The notes beneath the pieces are model-generated. The model worked only from the letters and a program-made list of their open reading frames with translations. It made no database searches and was not told the DNA's origin. Below, piece by piece: positions 24,777-33,948 of a stretch of DNA of 64,000 nucleotides (positions are counted from its first letter, which is position 1; each line of letters begins with the position of its first letter). Source of the DNA: Candidatus Altimarinota bacterium (GTDB taxonomy: Bacteria; Patescibacteriota; Gracilibacteria; JAHISY01); contig JAQVAZ010000001.1 of assembly GCA_028690585.1 (NCBI GenBank), positions 1-64,000 of the forward strand, written 5' to 3'. The position numbers were made by a program, and so were the translations under genes.

Positions 24777-25177
24777 TTGTTTCGGAGAATTGAAGATTTG
24801 AATTTTTTTGGCTGGAAGGATTTTAGCCGAATTATACGCGGAGTGAGAAATCTTTTCTTGAGTTGCTGTTTCAATTCCTCAATCGTAAAAGTGGTTTGAT
24901 CGAAACCTAGCGCGATGATATCGGGTTGGATTTTTTCTAATGGTTTCAAAAAATCTCGCTTATCACCCAGTTGCGCTTGGTAAATATTTTTTGCTTTCGC
25001 AACGCGTTGCAATCTACTTCTTTCGCTTTGAAGCGGTTTACGCTTTTTCAATTTCCTCACAGAAGTATCGCGCGCAACGATAGCGATTACTTTTCCGTAT
25101 TTACTCGCTTGCTGAAAAAAATCCTGATGGCCAGGGTGTAGCGCATCAAAAGTGCCGCAAACTAAAACGGTTTTCAT
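24773..25177 (-). CDS. Cytidylyltransferase-fold enzyme, RibL/TagD-like
   Basis: 134 aa. The nucleotidyltransferase signature GTFDALHPGHQDFFQQA is at residues 8-24 (HxGH), and PDIIALGFDQ matches archaeal FAD synthase RibL. Such enzymes transfer AMP or CMP to FMN, glycerol 3-phosphate or similar. The second signature of TagD-type enzymes (RTEGISTT) is not present, leaving LKSFQPKKFKSSIL, so the substrate is open. It sits in an overlapping minus-strand trio with ftsX and the 101-aa membrane protein. Confidence 0.85.
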   Translation of the reverse strand: MKTVLVCGTFDALHPGHQDFFQQASKYGKVIAIVARDTSVRKLKKRKPLQSERSRLQRVAKAKNIYQAQLGDKRDFLKPLEKIQPDIIALGFDQTTFTIEELKQQLKKRFLTPRIIRLKSFQPKKFKSSILRNK

Positions 25178-25479
25178 ACCCTGCCAAGCAAATCAAGCAA
25201 AACAAAAACTGCCATCACTCCAAAAGCGAGAATCCAAATCGCGAGAGTTACAAAGTGGTGGCCGGTTTCTTCCAAATCAACTTTCTTCAAAACTCCGCTG
25301 GTGATAAAGAGGATTGCAGTGAGGATTGCTGGTAAATCTAGATAAATTGCGAGAGGCGCGGTGATGCTTTCCATGATTCCATTAGCTGCGAGGAGATAAG
25401 TAATGAGGTAACCAAGCGTGAATACAAAGAAAAACGCGCGAGAGGTTTTGCGAAGATTGTAGATGGTAGCAAATTGCAT
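25174..25479 (-). CDS. 101-aa membrane protein of unknown function
   Basis: From ATG 25479 (MQFATIYNLRKTSRAFFFVF); the longer reading frame to 25722 is rejected because it would run through gatC. Three hydrophobic helices (about 14-34, 45-62, 76-97). Its stop overlaps the RibL-like gene by 4 bases and ftsX follows, implying one transcript. Divergent from gatC. No family recognised. Confidence 0.65.
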   Translation of the reverse strand: MQFATIYNLRKTSRAFFFVFTLGYLITYLLAANGIMESITAPLAIYLDLPAILTAILFITSGVLKKVDLEETGHHFVTLAIWILAFGVMAVFVLLDLLGRV

Positions 25480-25545
25480 TAGCGCAATTCTCGAGGAAAA
25501 CGGAGAGTTTTTCAAGTTTTCTTTTTTTGCTAAGCTACTGGGGTT

Positions 25546-25833
25546 ATGAAACTCACCAAAGAGCAAGTCGCCCATATCGCGAAACTCGCTAGAATCAACC
25601 TCACAGAGGCTGAAGTAGAGAAATTCACCAGCCAGCTCGGAAACATTATCGGTTTCATCGAGAAGCTGAATGAGGTGGATACCGAGGGAATTCCAGAAAC
25701 CAATCAGGTGACTGGTTTGCAAAATGCTTCCCGAGAAGATGAAGTGAAGCCTTTTGGTTTTGAAGAAGATTTAATTGCTTGTAGCCAAAATCCGATTGTA
25801 GATAATCAGATTAAAGTAAAAAAGAGTATTTAG
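25546..25833 (+). CDS. gatC: Asp/Glu-tRNA(Asn/Gln) amidotransferase subunit C
   Basis: 95 aa, typical length. MKLTKEQVAHIAKLARINLT is the characteristic GatC N-terminus; LGNIIGFIEKLNEVDTEGIP is the linker that wraps GatA. With GatA and GatB it converts Glu-tRNA(Gln) (and Asp-tRNA(Asn)) to the correct amide. gatA follows after 124 bases containing AT-rich repeat sequence; gatB is not in the window. Confidence 0.95.
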   Translation: MKLTKEQVAHIAKLARINLTEAEVEKFTSQLGNIIGFIEKLNEVDTEGIPETNQVTGLQNASREDEVKPFGFEEDLIACSQNPIVDNQIKVKKSI

Positions 25834-25865
25834 TAGGAATATGGAATAAAGAATATGGAATAAAG
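25834..25865. repeat. GGAATAAAGAATA-type AT-rich repeat
   Basis: Tandem GGAATATGGAATAAAGAATA units between gatC and gatA. Similar tracts lie at 960-1000, 40513-40600 and 52883-52910. Noncoding. Confidence 0.5.
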
Positions 25866-25957
25866 TTTCTTAACTTCTCGATTACGCTTCGCAACTAGGT
25901 TGCCACTTCGTGGCTTCACTCGAAGAAAAAATTTATAACTATCAGCTGGAAACCTCT

Positions 25958-27391
25958 ATGGAGATAACATCACTTACTATCACGCAAACGCTGCAACTTC
26001 TGAAAGAGAAGAAAACTTCTCCAGCGGAAGTTACTCAGGCTTACCTCGATCGAATTAAAAAGTTGGACTCCAAAACAGAAGCGTATCTATATATAAATGA
26101 AAATGCTGCGAATGATTTTTTTGTAGCAACGGGAGAATTAGCGGGAATTCCGATTGCTTACAAAGATGTTTTCAATACGAAGGGAATGCCAACCACCGCT
26201 GCGAGTAAAATCCTCGAAGGTTACATTTCTCCGTATGATGCTACTTCTGTAGAGAAATTAAAAAATGCTGGAGTAATCAATCTCGGAAAGCTCAACACAG
26301 ATGAATTCACAATGGGAAGTAGTTGTGAAACTTCCGCTTATCAGATTACAAAAAATCCGTGGGATCTCGCGCGAGTGCCTGGAGGAAGCAGTGGAGGAAG
26401 CGCAGCTGCGGTGGCTGCGGATCTTTGCTGCGCAGCTACTGGCTCGGATACAGGAGGCAGCATTCGCCAACCAAGTAGCTTCTGCAATACCACTGGCTTA
26501 AAGGTTACCTACGGAAGAGTTTCGCGCTATGGTGTGATGCCGATGGCTAGCAGCCTTGATACGATTGGTGTGATTACCAAAAGTGTAGAAGATGCAGCGC
26601 TACTGCTGAAAGTGATGGCAGGTAAAGATTCACGCGATGCAACTACGAGTGATGCGAAGGTGGAAGATTATCCAGCGCTTCTCACGCGCAAAGATCTCAA
26701 AGGTTTGCGCATCGGAATTCCCAAAGAGTATTTCGTAGAAGGTTTAGATAAAGGTGTAGAGAAGGTGATTCGTGAAGCAATTGAAACAATGCGTAAACTT
26801 GGAGCAGAAATCAAAGAAATATCTCTTCCACATACAGAGGTTGCTTTAGCTGCTTACTATATCATCGCACCGAGTGAGATTTCTGCGAATCTTGCGCGCT
26901 TCGATGGAATTCGCTTCGGGCCAACTGTGAGTGATTCCAAAGATTTGATCGATATGTATTTCCAGAATCGCACCAAAGGTTTTGGTGATGAAGTGAAGCG
27001 CCGAATCATGCTGGGAACTTTCGCACTCTCGGCTGGTTACGCAGATAAGTTCTATAAAAAAGCTTTGCAGGTGCGCACTCTCGTGAAACGTGATTTTGAT
27101 AATGCTTTCGCAGAAGTGGATTTCATTGCTACTCCGGTATCGCCAACTCCAGCTTTCAAAATCGGAGAGAAGGTAAATGATCCACTCCAGATGTATCTCG
27201 AAGATGCTTTCACGATTCCAGCTTCACTCGCAGGGATTTGTGGAGTTTCGATTCCAGCGGGATTCACAGAAGGTTTACCAGTGGGATTACAGTTATTCGC
27301 AAACCAATTTGAAGAAGCGAAGTTGCTTGCGGCTGCGCAAGTTTTCCAAACTTCCACTGATTATCATCTCCAGAAACCTAAAATCAGCTAA
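25958..27391 (+). CDS. gatA: Glutamyl-tRNA(Gln) amidotransferase subunit A
   Basis: About 477 aa from ATG 25958 (MEITSLTITQTLQLLKEKKT), the usual GatA start; the in-frame GTG at 25910 would add 16 atypical residues. Amidase signature: catalytic Lys in PIAYKDVFNTKG, the Gly/Ser-rich VPGGSSGGSAAAVAADL, and DTGGSIRQPSSFC give the Ser-cisSer-Lys triad. It releases ammonia from Gln for GatB. The TAA stop overlaps the next ATG (TAATG). Confidence 0.96.
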   Translation: MEITSLTITQTLQLLKEKKTSPAEVTQAYLDRIKKLDSKTEAYLYINENAANDFFVATGELAGIPIAYKDVFNTKGMPTTAASKILEGYISPYDATSVEKLKNAGVINLGKLNTDEFTMGSSCETSAYQITKNPWDLARVPGGSSGGSAAAVAADLCCAATGSDTGGSIRQPSSFCNTTGLKVTYGRVSRYGVMPMASSLDTIGVITKSVEDAALLLKVMAGKDSRDATTSDAKVEDYPALLTRKDLKGLRIGIPKEYFVEGLDKGVEKVIREAIETMRKLGAEIKEISLPHTEVALAAYYIIAPSEISANLARFDGIRFGPTVSDSKDLIDMYFQNRTKGFGDEVKRRIMLGTFALSAGYADKFYKKALQVRTLVKRDFDNAFAEVDFIATPVSPTPAFKIGEKVNDPLQMYLEDAFTIPASLAGICGVSIPAGFTEGLPVGLQLFANQFEEAKLLAAAQVFQTSTDYHLQKPKIS

Positions 27392-28128
27392 TGGCTTCCA
27401 CTCCTTTCACCGCGAAACTTCTAGTAAGAAGAAATCTCGCGAAGGATATTTACGAAGTTACTTTTGAATTGGTGAATCCAGCGGAGTTGATTTACGATGC
27501 GGGGAATTTCCTCACGGTAAAAGTGCAGGATGGAATCACTTCACCTGTGATGCGCGCTTATACTTTTGCTTGCAGTGGTTGCGATAAAACTATTTTCAAG
27601 CTTTGCTTCAAGGTGTTTCGTGATGAGTCTGGAAAAGCGGGGAGAGGTAGCGGTTATCTTTCCACTTTACCGCTGGGAGAAATCGCAGAATTTTTTGGGC
27701 CAGCAGGGGAAGGAGATTTCGCTGTGAATCTTCAAGTGGAAAATCCGCTGTGGTTACTCGCAACTGGCACCGGAGTAGCACCACTCAAAGCGGTGGCAGA
27801 AAAACTTACTCACGCAAAATCACCACGCAAGATTCATCTGATGCTAGGGGTGAGTTTGCCAGAAGATAAATTTTACGAAGAAGATTTCACAAAGCTTCAA
27901 GAAGCGAATCCAAACTTCACTTATCAGATTTGTGTTTCTCGGCCAGGGGATGATTACACTGGTTGTAGCGGGAGAATCCCTGCGGTTTTGGAAAAATCAG
28001 AAATTCCAGCTGATGCAGAATTTAAAATCTGTGGCAGCGTGGAAAGTGTAAACGGAATCAAAACCAAACTCCTCGAGTTAGGATTCCTCGAGGAGAAGAT
28101 TGATTCTAGTGGTTTTGGTGCAGCTTAG
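27391..28128 (+). CDS. FAD/NAD(P)-binding oxidoreductase (ferredoxin reductase-like)
   Basis: 245 aa. FAD domain 1-115 with MRAYTFA (the R-x-Y-S/T flavin motif) and FGPAGEGDF; NAD(P) domain from 120 with LLATGTGVAPLKAVAEKL and C-terminal CGSVESVNGIKTKLLELGF. Matches the FNR superfamily (flavodoxin/ferredoxin or PyrK-like reductases), but lacks the Cys cluster of PyrK. Coupled to gatA through a one-base stop/start overlap, which probably reflects compact packing and not shared function. Convergent with the 1308-aa surface-protein gene. Confidence 0.85.
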   Translation: MASTPFTAKLLVRRNLAKDIYEVTFELVNPAELIYDAGNFLTVKVQDGITSPVMRAYTFACSGCDKTIFKLCFKVFRDESGKAGRGSGYLSTLPLGEIAEFFGPAGEGDFAVNLQVENPLWLLATGTGVAPLKAVAEKLTHAKSPRKIHLMLGVSLPEDKFYEEDFTKLQEANPNFTYQICVSRPGDDYTGCSGRIPAVLEKSEIPADAEFKICGSVESVNGIKTKLLELGFLEEKIDSSGFGAA

Positions 28129-31100
28129 ACTCGCACTTTTCTCCTGCGAGAAAGGAAGAAGAAAGCTCCGAAGATTCCAACGATTACGATTCCTCCGATT
28201 ACTGTATCTTCAGTAGATGGTAGATGGAGGAAGGTTTTTTCTGTAGTTTGTTTACCTTTGATTTCGAAACTAATTACTCGCGCTGGGCTACGTAATCCTT
28301 CTGGTAATTCTGTGTAAACAATGAGAGTGTGTTTTCCAACTCCGAGATTTTCCGGTGGGCGAATCACGAAATCACCCGCAGCATTATCGGCGATTACCGC
28401 AGTGGAAGAAATCTCACTTTGGAAAGTTGCTACGATAGTATTTCCATAGAAAGTATTTCCATAAAATTCTGGTTGAGTATCAGTGAAGCTGAGTGAATCG
28501 CTATCTACATACAGCTGTGGAGGAAGCATAATGAAATCTAAATTGATTTCCACTGCTACTGCCGAGAGGATTTTCCCGCTGGTGGTATCGCTGAGGCGGA
28601 AAGTATATTTCCCACCAGAGAGAGATATCTCTGGAATCAACAACCACTTGCCTGAAGCATCTGCAGTGGTGTTTCCAAGAGTGATAGTTTCTTTACTTGT
28701 ATTTATCGCAGTGAGAGTGAGTTTTTCGTTTGGCATCGCGCCACCATGGAGAATTGGGCGAGGGTCAGTAATTAAACTGCCAGCTTTCAGATTACTAAAC
28801 CCAGCAAGCATCTGCTTATCTGCGCTGAGAGGATTGCTACCGAAATCCAAAACTTCTGCTCCATCACTCCAACCATCTAAATCACTATCCGCGGAATAAG
28901 GATTGGTGCCGAGCAGTAATTCAGTTTTATCACTCAATCCATCACCATCACTATCGCGTAAACCGAGTGATTGGCGGCTGATATTGAATTTCCCTGCTGT
29001 ATTTTTCTGAAGCGTAGTGGTATTCAAATCAATATATTTTCTTACTTCTGCTAATTCTGTAACACTAAGATCGGTGAAGAGTTGGTTGATTTCCTCAGGT
29101 GTGAAGAAGTCGGTGAGTTTGCAACCTAAGCTATTCAAGCGACTCAAAGCATCGGTTAGCAGTGTGATTTCTATATCCTTTGCCGCGATGATTTCTTTGA
29201 TTTCAGTTACAATTTTTAGCGCAGTATTGAGATTCTCGATACTTACTTTTTGGAGAATACTTGGATTGAAGTTGGGATTATTCTCAGCTAAATCACGGTA
29301 ATCTTCTGATAAACCTTGTGTAATCAACTCTTCCAATCCCACATTGGTTTGGTTGCGCATGATTTTTGCTAAACCTTCCCAAACTTTTTCCGAAGCGGCT
29401 AATTCTGCACTATTGGCTGGTAGGCGAGTGATAATCACACCAGCGCTGTGGTTGCTGCTATTTGGATTGCGGAAATCCATCGTAATCTTTTTGGCACCCA
29501 ATCCTGAAGCAAGTTGCAAATCCAACTCTTTTTGAGAATAGGGAATCCATTCATCGAATTTCACAGCTGCTGTTGTTACGAGATTTTCCGAGCGAATCCA
29601 CATCTCAGTGGAACCTTCAGCAGTAGGAATCACTTGGATTGCATCTTCTGTGGTGAAATATTTACCACCAGTAGAAGCTGATGGCTTCTTCATAATTAAT
29701 CTGGGGTTGTAAATACCACCATCACTTAATTTCACTCCATCTCCTACTGGAACTGGATTGATTGCAGTGAGGCCAGCTCGATCTACTAGCATGCCTACAG
29801 CAGTAACTAAAGCCTCTTTGAGGTTTTCATTAGAGTTTTTCAAAACAAAATTTCCACTTACAAAATCTACAGGAGTGGTGAGTTTTGGGATTTCTACTAC
29901 ACCTCCGAAAGAGAAATAAACCGTGAGAATATCGGGAGTGGTGATTGGCTCAGAAAAATGCAGCGTGAAATCTACGGTGTCTCCAATTTTGATTCCAGCT
30001 TCTGGAATCTCTATCTCTGCGCTGAGAAGCGCAGGAGGAGTTTTATCATAATTCAGTGTGAAAACTTTTTCACTGCTGCGTTTTCCAGCTGCATCAATGC
30101 TTTGGAAATGGAAGTAGTTGCTACCTTCTTCCAGCTTAAAATTATCTACAGCATTCTCTGTAGTAGTGGGGGAATCTTCTGTGATGGAATCTGGTTTGGA
30201 ATTGAAATCCAATTCATAAGCGAAACTTTCTCCCGCCGCATTCCAAACAAAGGAAACGGTATCATCATTTCCTACATCAGCAGGAGAAACCCATTTCCCA
30301 GAATACCAACTGTTGCGTTGTGTAAAATCTGGGCCAGCCGTGAGGAAAGTGATTTGGGTGCTTGGTTGAGTTTCAATTCCTTCACTATCGATAAATTTTT
30401 TCAAGAAAACTAAAAAGCTTTCTTCACTCACATCTACTACACTAAAAATTGTCATGTGATCTACAGCGATCGAAATCGTTTTTTTATCATCAGCCATTTT
30501 TCCACCCAACTCTTTGGTAACCGTATCTTCTGCTAAAACCCAATCTCCCAAAATTTCATTATAATAGAAAATCTTTGGATTAATGGGGTTTTCTCCAGCT
30601 GGGAGAGTCAACTCCACTGGTTTATCAAAACTTAAATTTGTGCTGGAAGATCCGATAAAGAAAGCGTTGGTGATGGTTGTGTCACCGCTTCCTGTAGGAG
30701 GATTCGTAACAGTTTCTGCAGGATAGATAATACGGTTATAAATCTCACCAGTAGCTTGATTGGTAATCGTGGTAGCTGTAGGAATCAGCGCAGTTGCTCC
30801 GATTTCTGGTGAATTCATTTCAACCGCTACGGATGTTTTACCAGATTCATTTACGAGGATTGGTTGATTAGTATTCAGCGGTTGAGTAGAAGTGTAATTA
30901 TCTAGAATCTTAGCGTTAATTACTCTGGTTTCGAGAGTAGTATTTGTAGGCGCAGTGGCAGTAACGGTTTTTTTGACTGTATCGACTACAGCATCGGAAA
31001 TACTCTTCCAAAGTTTATTCGTGTTTGTATAACCCACCTCAATTAAGCGGGTATTCGTAGTAGTGATTGTTGCTGCTAAAGGAATGCTTTGGGTTGTTAA

Positions 31101-32051
31101 TTCCTCTGGAGTAGCAATTGGAGTTTCTGTTGTTTTACTTGGAGCTGTCTCTGTAGTTGTGGTTTCGTTTTCAAAAATCGTTGAATCACTTACCCAGACA
31201 GATTCATAACCTGAGTTGTTTTTCAGTTTTGCCATGATAGTTTTCAAACCATTTTCCGTATTGCAACCGTTGCTAGTGGTGATGTCGAAATCTTTATCAT
31301 TACTGGTATTCAGCTCATCATCGCTTGGATAACTTATCCAGCTGCTCCAATTTGCACCTGCGTTGCAACTCAGCGCAATAAAATTTGGGGAAAACCCTGC
31401 GCTGATTTTGATAGGCGGGGTAGTATCGCTTGTTATTCCTGCAGTATCTACGATTGTGATGCTATTCAGGGTAGGTGGGGTATCTGAGTCACTAGATCCT
31501 CCTCCTGTTGGTGTTTCAGATTCTTCTGAATTTACAGTTGTCTTGATATCGAGAGCATTAGCTACTCCAACCGTCGCGATTCCACTATCTAATACTGCGT
31601 AGTTGTTACTCGCATCACGAGTAAGAATACTCACAGAGTATTCACCTTCCGTAGAGGGATTGGTGATTTTATCTGCTGCGATTTCCACTACTACATTCCC
31701 TGCAGTGAAATCTTCATCAAGGGTGAGAGTATTTTTTTTATTAGTGTTGCTGTATGTAGCGGTAGCAGCTGGGCCGGTAGTAACGCTGATATCTGCGCTA
31801 CTAGTGAGATTCATTACAAAATCTGGGAAATATAACTCAATCCTATCCCCTGTGTAGAGATTAGTTTCTGTAGTGAAAGCAATGGAATGAGTGCTAAGCG
31901 CTGTAATTGCACTATCCCCGAGTGTATCCACTCCAATCCCAAGATTTGCAGCTATCGCTTGCATTGGTGAATTCAGCGCTAAAAGCGCCAAAATCAAGCC
32001 AGAAGCTGAGACCTTGCGGAGGAGCCCTAAGAGTTTTTTTGTTTGTTGCAT
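28125..32051 (-). CDS. 1308-aa secreted surface protein with sortase-like C-terminal anchor
   Basis: Signal peptide at residues 1-34 (KKLLGLLRKVSASGLILALL, cleavage near QAIAA). The extracellular part is Thr/Ser/Asn-rich with several Ig-like/bacterial adhesion-type modules, and a thrombospondin type 3-like calcium segment near 1025-1075 (RDSDGDGLSDKTELLLGTNP, then DSDLDGWSDGAEVLDFGSNP). The C-terminus is LPSTEDT followed by a hydrophobic helix and RRRKVRV, the layout of a sortase sorting signal (LPxTG-type). No sortase gene is in the window. Probably a cell-surface stalk or adhesin, which would suit a host-attached CPR cell, but that is inference. Confidence 0.85.
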   Translation of the reverse strand: MQQTKKLLGLLRKVSASGLILALLALNSPMQAIAANLGIGVDTLGDSAITALSTHSIAFTTETNLYTGDRIELYFPDFVMNLTSSADISVTTGPAATATYSNTNKKNTLTLDEDFTAGNVVVEIAADKITNPSTEGEYSVSILTRDASNNYAVLDSGIATVGVANALDIKTTVNSEESETPTGGGSSDSDTPPTLNSITIVDTAGITSDTTPPIKISAGFSPNFIALSCNAGANWSSWISYPSDDELNTSNDKDFDITTSNGCNTENGLKTIMAKLKNNSGYESVWVSDSTIFENETTTTETAPSKTTETPIATPEELTTQSIPLAATITTTNTRLIEVGYTNTNKLWKSISDAVVDTVKKTVTATAPTNTTLETRVINAKILDNYTSTQPLNTNQPILVNESGKTSVAVEMNSPEIGATALIPTATTITNQATGEIYNRIIYPAETVTNPPTGSGDTTITNAFFIGSSSTNLSFDKPVELTLPAGENPINPKIFYYNEILGDWVLAEDTVTKELGGKMADDKKTISIAVDHMTIFSVVDVSEESFLVFLKKFIDSEGIETQPSTQITFLTAGPDFTQRNSWYSGKWVSPADVGNDDTVSFVWNAAGESFAYELDFNSKPDSITEDSPTTTENAVDNFKLEEGSNYFHFQSIDAAGKRSSEKVFTLNYDKTPPALLSAEIEIPEAGIKIGDTVDFTLHFSEPITTPDILTVYFSFGGVVEIPKLTTPVDFVSGNFVLKNSNENLKEALVTAVGMLVDRAGLTAINPVPVGDGVKLSDGGIYNPRLIMKKPSASTGGKYFTTEDAIQVIPTAEGSTEMWIRSENLVTTAAVKFDEWIPYSQKELDLQLASGLGAKKITMDFRNPNSSNHSAGVIITRLPANSAELAASEKVWEGLAKIMRNQTNVGLEELITQGLSEDYRDLAENNPNFNPSILQKVSIENLNTALKIVTEIKEIIAAKDIEITLLTDALSRLNSLGCKLTDFFTPEEINQLFTDLSVTELAEVRKYIDLNTTTLQKNTAGKFNISRQSLGLRDSDGDGLSDKTELLLGTNPYSADSDLDGWSDGAEVLDFGSNPLSADKQMLAGFSNLKAGSLITDPRPILHGGAMPNEKLTLTAINTSKETITLGNTTADASGKWLLIPEISLSGGKYTFRLSDTTSGKILSAVAVEINLDFIMLPPQLYVDSDSLSFTDTQPEFYGNTFYGNTIVATFQSEISSTAVIADNAAGDFVIRPPENLGVGKHTLIVYTELPEGLRSPARVISFEIKGKQTTEKTFLHLPSTEDTVIGGIVIVGIFGAFFFLSRRRKVRV

Positions 32052-32461
32052 TTTTATTTAAATTAAATCGGGTTATTCTAGCATCTTTTCTCTTTTAAAA
32101 CAAGGATAAGAAGTATAAAACCAAGATGGTGTAGCTTCAAAAAAAGATACCCAAGTGAAGGGGAGGGGGTTTACCAAAATCTCTCTAACTAAAATTTAGA
32201 AATAAAATTTTCCAAACAAAAAACGCGCAGTAATCATTTTTTTAGCATATTTAAGCTTTTTAGTGATTAAAGCGCATTTCTGTAAAGTATCTCATACAAG
32301 ATACATTGTGTGTGATTAAGCTTTACCCACCTTCGCGGGGTGATTGAGTATAAATTTTAAATTGTAGTTTGCTTCGGCGGGTTTCGCCTCAGTGCGTTTA
32401 AAGCTTTCTTCTAAAATTTAGAAATAGATAATTGTAAACCTGTGTGACTCAACTCCCTTTC
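32052..32461. other. 410-base intergenic region, no gene seen
   Basis: AT-rich gap between gdhA and the surface-protein gene (both minus strand). It holds an exact 16-base repeat, CTAAAATTTAGAAATA, at 32189-32204 and 32411-32426, and a hairpin GTATCT (32287-32292) with AGATAC (32299-32304). It must contain the promoter of the surface-protein gene, but I see no convincing -35/-10 pair. Confidence 0.4.
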
Positions 32462-33733
32462 TTATACTTTTCCAAATCCGTGAGCGGCGGCTGAGTGTTT
32501 CTCATTGAAGGCTTGCTCGATTCTGCGTAATGCCAAAATGTAACAAGCATTGCGATAATCAGTTTTGAATTCATTCGCTACTTTATCCATATCAGCAAAA
32601 GCTTGTTTCTGAGATTTCACTAACTTCTCTGCTACTTTTTCTTTAGTCCATTTCTCGTGAGCGAGATTTTGCTCCCATTCGTAAAAACTCACAGTTACTC
32701 CCCCAGAGTTAAATAGTACATCTGGGAAGATGATTACCCCGTTTGCTACTAGTTTTTCGTGTGCTTCTGGTGTGGTTGGTCCATTAGCTAATTCACAGAT
32801 CAATTTTGCTTTTACAGTTCCAACATTATCTTCTCGCACTTGGTTTTCTAGCGCGGCCAATAGGAGAATATCGCAATCCAAAGCCAAAATATCATCATTT
32901 GTAATTACTTCACCACCAAGATCTGCAGCAGCTTTAGCTAATCCTCCTTTCGCTTCTTTCAGTTCTAAAGCTTTCACTGCATCAAAACCAGCGAGATTCT
33001 TCACTCCACCCTTGCTGTCAGTTGCTGCGATAAGTTTGCAACCTTTGCTTTGGAGGATACGTACTGCGTGATTGCCTGCGTTTCCGAAACCTTGCACTGC
33101 TATAGTTTTACCTTCGAAACTTTCTCCGATTTTCTCGAAGTAAGCTTCGAGCACATGCACTCCTCCATCAGCTGTTGCGCTATCTCGGCCGAGACTACCT
33201 CCGTTGTCAAGTGTCTTGCCAGTCACAACTGCGAGATAATCATCAGATGGATAATGTTTACGATATTCATCTGCCACCCAATTCATAATTTTGCCATTGG
33301 TGTAAACATCGGGTGCTGGTACATCTTTGCGTGGTCCGATGATTGGTGCAATTGTTGCGATGTATTCTCGAGTAAGTTGTTCGAGCTCCCCTTCACTTAG
33401 TTCGCGTGGATCGATCTCTACTCCCCCTTTGGCTCCACCGTAAGGAATATCAACTACCGCGCACTTGATTGTCATCCAACCAGCGAGTGCTTTTACTTCT
33501 CCCATATCAACCTGAGGATGGTAACGGATACCACCTTTGCCTGGACCACGGAGTGTATTGTGTTGGATGCGGAATCCTCTCACCATCTGGATTTCTCCAC
33601 TGTCGCGGTGAATATGGAAATTCACTTCGAGAATTCTTTCTGGCTCATCCATGATTTGGCGAATTTCCTTGCTGAGTTTCATCGTATCAGCAGCCTTTTT
33701 AATGGTTTTTTGGGTGTTTTCGTAGAGAGACAT
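32462..33733 (-). CDS. gdhA: Glutamate dehydrogenase (Glu/Leu/Phe/Val family)
   Basis: 423 aa. GPGKGGIRYHP and GGAKGGVEIDP (substrate Lys), PAPDVYTN (catalytic Asp) and the NAD(P) motif VQGFGNAGNHAV are intact. It interconverts glutamate and 2-oxoglutarate + ammonia. Length and sequence style match the hexameric archaeal/Gram-positive class. On the minus strand a TATAAT box (about 33776-33781) lies roughly 43 bases before the ATG. It neighbours the polyamine and aspartate-decarboxylase genes, forming an amino-nitrogen block. Confidence 0.95.
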   Translation of the reverse strand: MSLYENTQKTIKKAADTMKLSKEIRQIMDEPERILEVNFHIHRDSGEIQMVRGFRIQHNTLRGPGKGGIRYHPQVDMGEVKALAGWMTIKCAVVDIPYGGAKGGVEIDPRELSEGELEQLTREYIATIAPIIGPRKDVPAPDVYTNGKIMNWVADEYRKHYPSDDYLAVVTGKTLDNGGSLGRDSATADGGVHVLEAYFEKIGESFEGKTIAVQGFGNAGNHAVRILQSKGCKLIAATDSKGGVKNLAGFDAVKALELKEAKGGLAKAAADLGGEVITNDDILALDCDILLLAALENQVREDNVGTVKAKLICELANGPTTPEAHEKLVANGVIIFPDVLFNSGGVTVSFYEWEQNLAHEKWTKEKVAEKLVKSQKQAFADMDKVANEFKTDYRNACYILALRRIEQAFNEKHSAAAHGFGKV

Positions 33734-33850
33734 TTTTTAAATAGGGGTTAAAAAATACGAAGGTGCGTGCAGAATTATACTCCCCTGTTTTGGCTGCTGC
33801 TATCTCCCCTGCTGCGGTTTTGTATACCAAAAATCCTCAGGACTTTTTTC

Positions 33851-33879
33851 TGGTTGTTTGCTTTCAAAAATACTATAAT
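33851..33879 (+). promoter_or_regulatory. Promoter for the arginine decarboxylase gene
   Basis: TATAAT at 33874-33879 with TGGTTG (33851-33856) 17 bases upstream. The predicted leader of about 60 bases contains a perfect hairpin, GTTTCAG (33908-33914) with CTGAAAC (33919-33925), loop GCTC, ending 23 bases before the ATG. Confidence 0.5.
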
Positions 33880-33948
33880 TTACAAAATTTTTAATTTCCT
33901 TGAGTGGGTTTCAGGCTCCTGAAACAGCTCAAATAATTATTTCCTCCG

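Noticed and set aside
25480-25722. N-terminal extension of the 101-aa membrane protein
   Set aside because: It would be read entirely from the antisense of gatC; the ATG at 25479 gives a sensible start.
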